DNA from: Flavobacteriaceae bacterium
GTDB taxonomy: Bacteria; Bacteroidota; Bacteroidia; Flavobacteriales; Flavobacteriaceae
Assembly: GCA_013001365.1 (NCBI GenBank)
Contig: JABDMQ010000106.1
Location: forward strand, 1-7,256
Length of the DNA stretch: 7,256 nucleotides
Direction of reading: 5' to 3'
Positions 6,111 to 7,256 of this stretch are shown one piece after another. The notes below the pieces were generated by a model. That model made no database searches, was not told where the DNA came from, and worked only from the letters and a program-made list of their open reading frames with translations. Position numbers and translations under genes: made by a program. Within the stretch, counting starts at the first letter, position 1. Each line of letters begins with the position of its first letter.

Positions 6111-6784
6111 TCGGTATTAGCATCCCATTTAGCGACGACTTCAAAATAATCGAAGTCCAAGGCAGTATTTTGTCGCTCCAATCGACCGCTCTGGAAATTA
6201 CGTTGCAAGACATCTTCGATCAGGTAATCTTCCTTTTCGCTCATTGGGTCAAATTCCCTTTTCAAGGAGATATCAAAAAGCTTAGCTGTATTATTGAACC
6301 AAAAAGCGCGCCAGCCACTGCGGAGTTCCTTGATGAGCTCAAAGGTTGTCCTACCCGTTTGGCGATGGATCAACTTGACCAAGATCTGGCCTTCCGTACG
6401 TGTCAGTTTCTTCAGTTCAGCCGAGAATTCATCTTCGATGAATTTCTGTACCTGTTTGGCATAGCGTTTCTTGTCACGTTTACGCTTTAGTTGTGCCAAT
6501 CGTTCATTCATGGTCTCGAGTCGTTCAGCAGCCAATTTGGCATAAGGGTATACCTTTATCGTCTTTCTTCTGAGTATCAAATAGCGTTTCCTGTCTTCCC
6601 TACTATCAAACTTGAGTTTCTTGAGCAACATGACTTCATCCAACTCAATCGCAGCTTGTGGGATGGAGTCTCCCTTGACCAGTACATAATCATATTCATA
6701 CTCTGTTGAATCTTGTTTTATCTCGGGTTCTTGAGCCAACAAAATCAAGGGAAAAAAAAGGAATATGTAGAATAGGTATTTCAT
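6107..6784 (-). CDS. DUF4294 protein, exported, function unknown
   Basis: This 225-aa protein has a signal peptide at residues 1-17 (MKYLFYIFLFFPLILLA, then Q18). The DUF4294 core is recognisable from REDRKRYLILRRKTIKVYPYAKLAAERL (62-89) and HRQTGRTTFELIKELRSGWRAFWFNNTAKLFD (140-171). Between these lies a highly basic, helical stretch (about 83-118) that may form a coiled coil. No catalytic motif or lipobox Cys is visible, so I place it in the periplasm without an enzymatic role. The family is, to my knowledge, restricted to Bacteroidota. Its TGA overlaps the ATG of the PAQR-family gene (ATGA), which is the best clue to function: the two may act together at the envelope. It is divergent from the M42 peptidase gene, 113 bases away. 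Confidence 0.9.
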   Translation of the reverse strand: MKYLFYIFLFFPLILLAQEPEIKQDSTEYEYDYVLVKGDSIPQAAIELDEVMLLKKLKFDSREDRKRYLILRRKTIKVYPYAKLAAERLETMNERLAQLKRKRDKKRYAKQVQKFIEDEFSAELKKLTRTEGQILVKLIHRQTGRTTFELIKELRSGWRAFWFNNTAKLFDISLKREFDPMSEKEDYLIEDVLQRNFQSGRLERQNTALDFDYFEVVAKWDANTE

Positions 6785-6897
6785 TAATAAGGGCTTCTTC
6801 TAAAACCATTCCAAAGTCTTGGTAAAATTAAGAATTTACCGAACGATAACTGTAAAATCTGTCTTAATATTGTTATTTTTAAACAAAAATAAAGCAC
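6785..6897. promoter_or_regulatory. Divergent intergenic region with an inverted repeat
   Basis: This 113-base AT-rich region must hold the promoters for both the DUF4294-PAQR pair and the M42 gene. GGTAAA (6821-6826) and TTTACC (6835-6840) form a perfect 6-base inverted repeat with 8 bases between, near the centre. TATTTTTA at 6874-6881 matches the -7 consensus with one mismatch in the M42 direction, but no -33 box sits at the proper distance. Assigning a regulator or an exact promoter is not justified. Confidence 0.4.
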
Positions 6898-7256
6898 ATG
6901 GCAAAACGAAGCATCTTGACCAAGAAATCAATGGATTTCTTTGAGAAATACCTAAACAACGCCTCTCCTACCGGTTACGAATGGAACGGACAGAAACTCT
7001 GGATGGAATACCTGAAACCCTATGTTGACGAATTCATTACGGACACCTATGGAACCGCCGTAGCAGTAATTAATCCGAAAGCGAAATACAAGGTAGTAAT
7101 AGAAGGACATGCCGATGAAATATCCTGGTATGTCAATTATATCACCAAAGATGGCTTGATCTATGTCGTTCGCAATGGAGGAAGCGATCATCAGATCGCT
7201 CCTAGTAAAGTAGTGGACATCCATACCAAAAATGGTATCGTTAAAGGTGTTTTTGG
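6898..7256 (+). CDS. M42-family metallopeptidase (glutamyl aminopeptidase/FrvX-like), 3' truncated by window
   Basis: The first 119 codons are present, from MAKRSILTKKSMDFFEKYL, and the frame is open to the right edge. SPTGYE (23-28) matches the PSG-E signature at the start of M42 proteins. VVIEGHADEISWYV (67-80) carries H71, the first metal-ligand His, with D73-E74, where the family has an H-x-D-E motif. M42 enzymes are cytoplasmic aminopeptidases with a two-metal (Zn or Co) site and usually form large tetrahedral particles. Full-length members have about 350-360 residues, so roughly two thirds lies outside the window, including the other metal ligands and the catalytic Glu. The ATG at 6898 follows an AT-rich leader with no Shine-Dalgarno sequence. 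No signal peptide is seen. Confidence 0.9.
   Translation, partial: MAKRSILTKKSMDFFEKYLNNASPTGYEWNGQKLWMEYLKPYVDEFITDTYGTAVAVINPKAKYKVVIEGHADEISWYVNYITKDGLIYVVRNGGSDHQIAPSKVVDIHTKNGIVKGVF

Noticed and set aside
6170..6490. 106-aa open frame on the + strand
   Set aside because: It is antisense to the well-supported DUF4294 gene and shows no recognisable domain.

Overview
The window looks like chromosomal DNA from a Bacteroidota member, most likely a marine Flavobacteriaceae. It is AT-rich, and start codons mostly lack Shine-Dalgarno sequences. One good match to the Bacteroidetes -7 box (TAnnTTTG) is visible. The protein set is also typical of the group: a CarboxypepD_reg-like secreted protein, a DUF4294 protein, a flavobacterial-type THUMP RNA methyltransferase, and a small GIY-YIG nuclease of a type I recall as common in this phylum. 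This assignment rests on recognising families, not on any search.

Left part (1-2806, all + strand): a small two-CxxC protein of unknown function (97-366) preceded by a candidate promoter; a secreted 496-aa protein with an N-terminal carboxypeptidase-regulatory-like domain (505-1995); a 98-aa GIY-YIG nuclease (2068-2364); and a gamma-glutamylcyclotransferase-fold protein (2474-2806). The nuclease gene is bracketed by two hairpin elements in opposite orientation (1996-2037 and 2377-2418). They share conserved internal-loop sequences while their stems differ by compensated base pairs. This REP-like pair plus nuclease unit of about 423 bp is the most interesting thing in the window.

Middle (2808-5440): an RlmL-like RNA methyltransferase on the - strand converges on the cyclotransferase gene with one base between the stops. 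Divergent from it is a two-gene + strand unit, a small-molecule-type SAM methyltransferase followed by a ZIP-family metal transporter, overlapping by one base (TAATG).

Right part (5484-7256): a - strand pair, DUF4294 protein then hemolysin III/PAQR-family membrane protein, overlaps by 4 bases (ATGA) and converges on the ZIP gene. Divergent from it, an M42-family metallopeptidase starts at 6898 and runs off the right edge. Three of these products (ZIP, PAQR, M42) belong to families that bind or move divalent metal, but a shared metal role is only an inference.

No rRNA, tRNA, CRISPR array, insertion sequence or phage gene was seen. No intergenic stretch exceeds about 140 bases.
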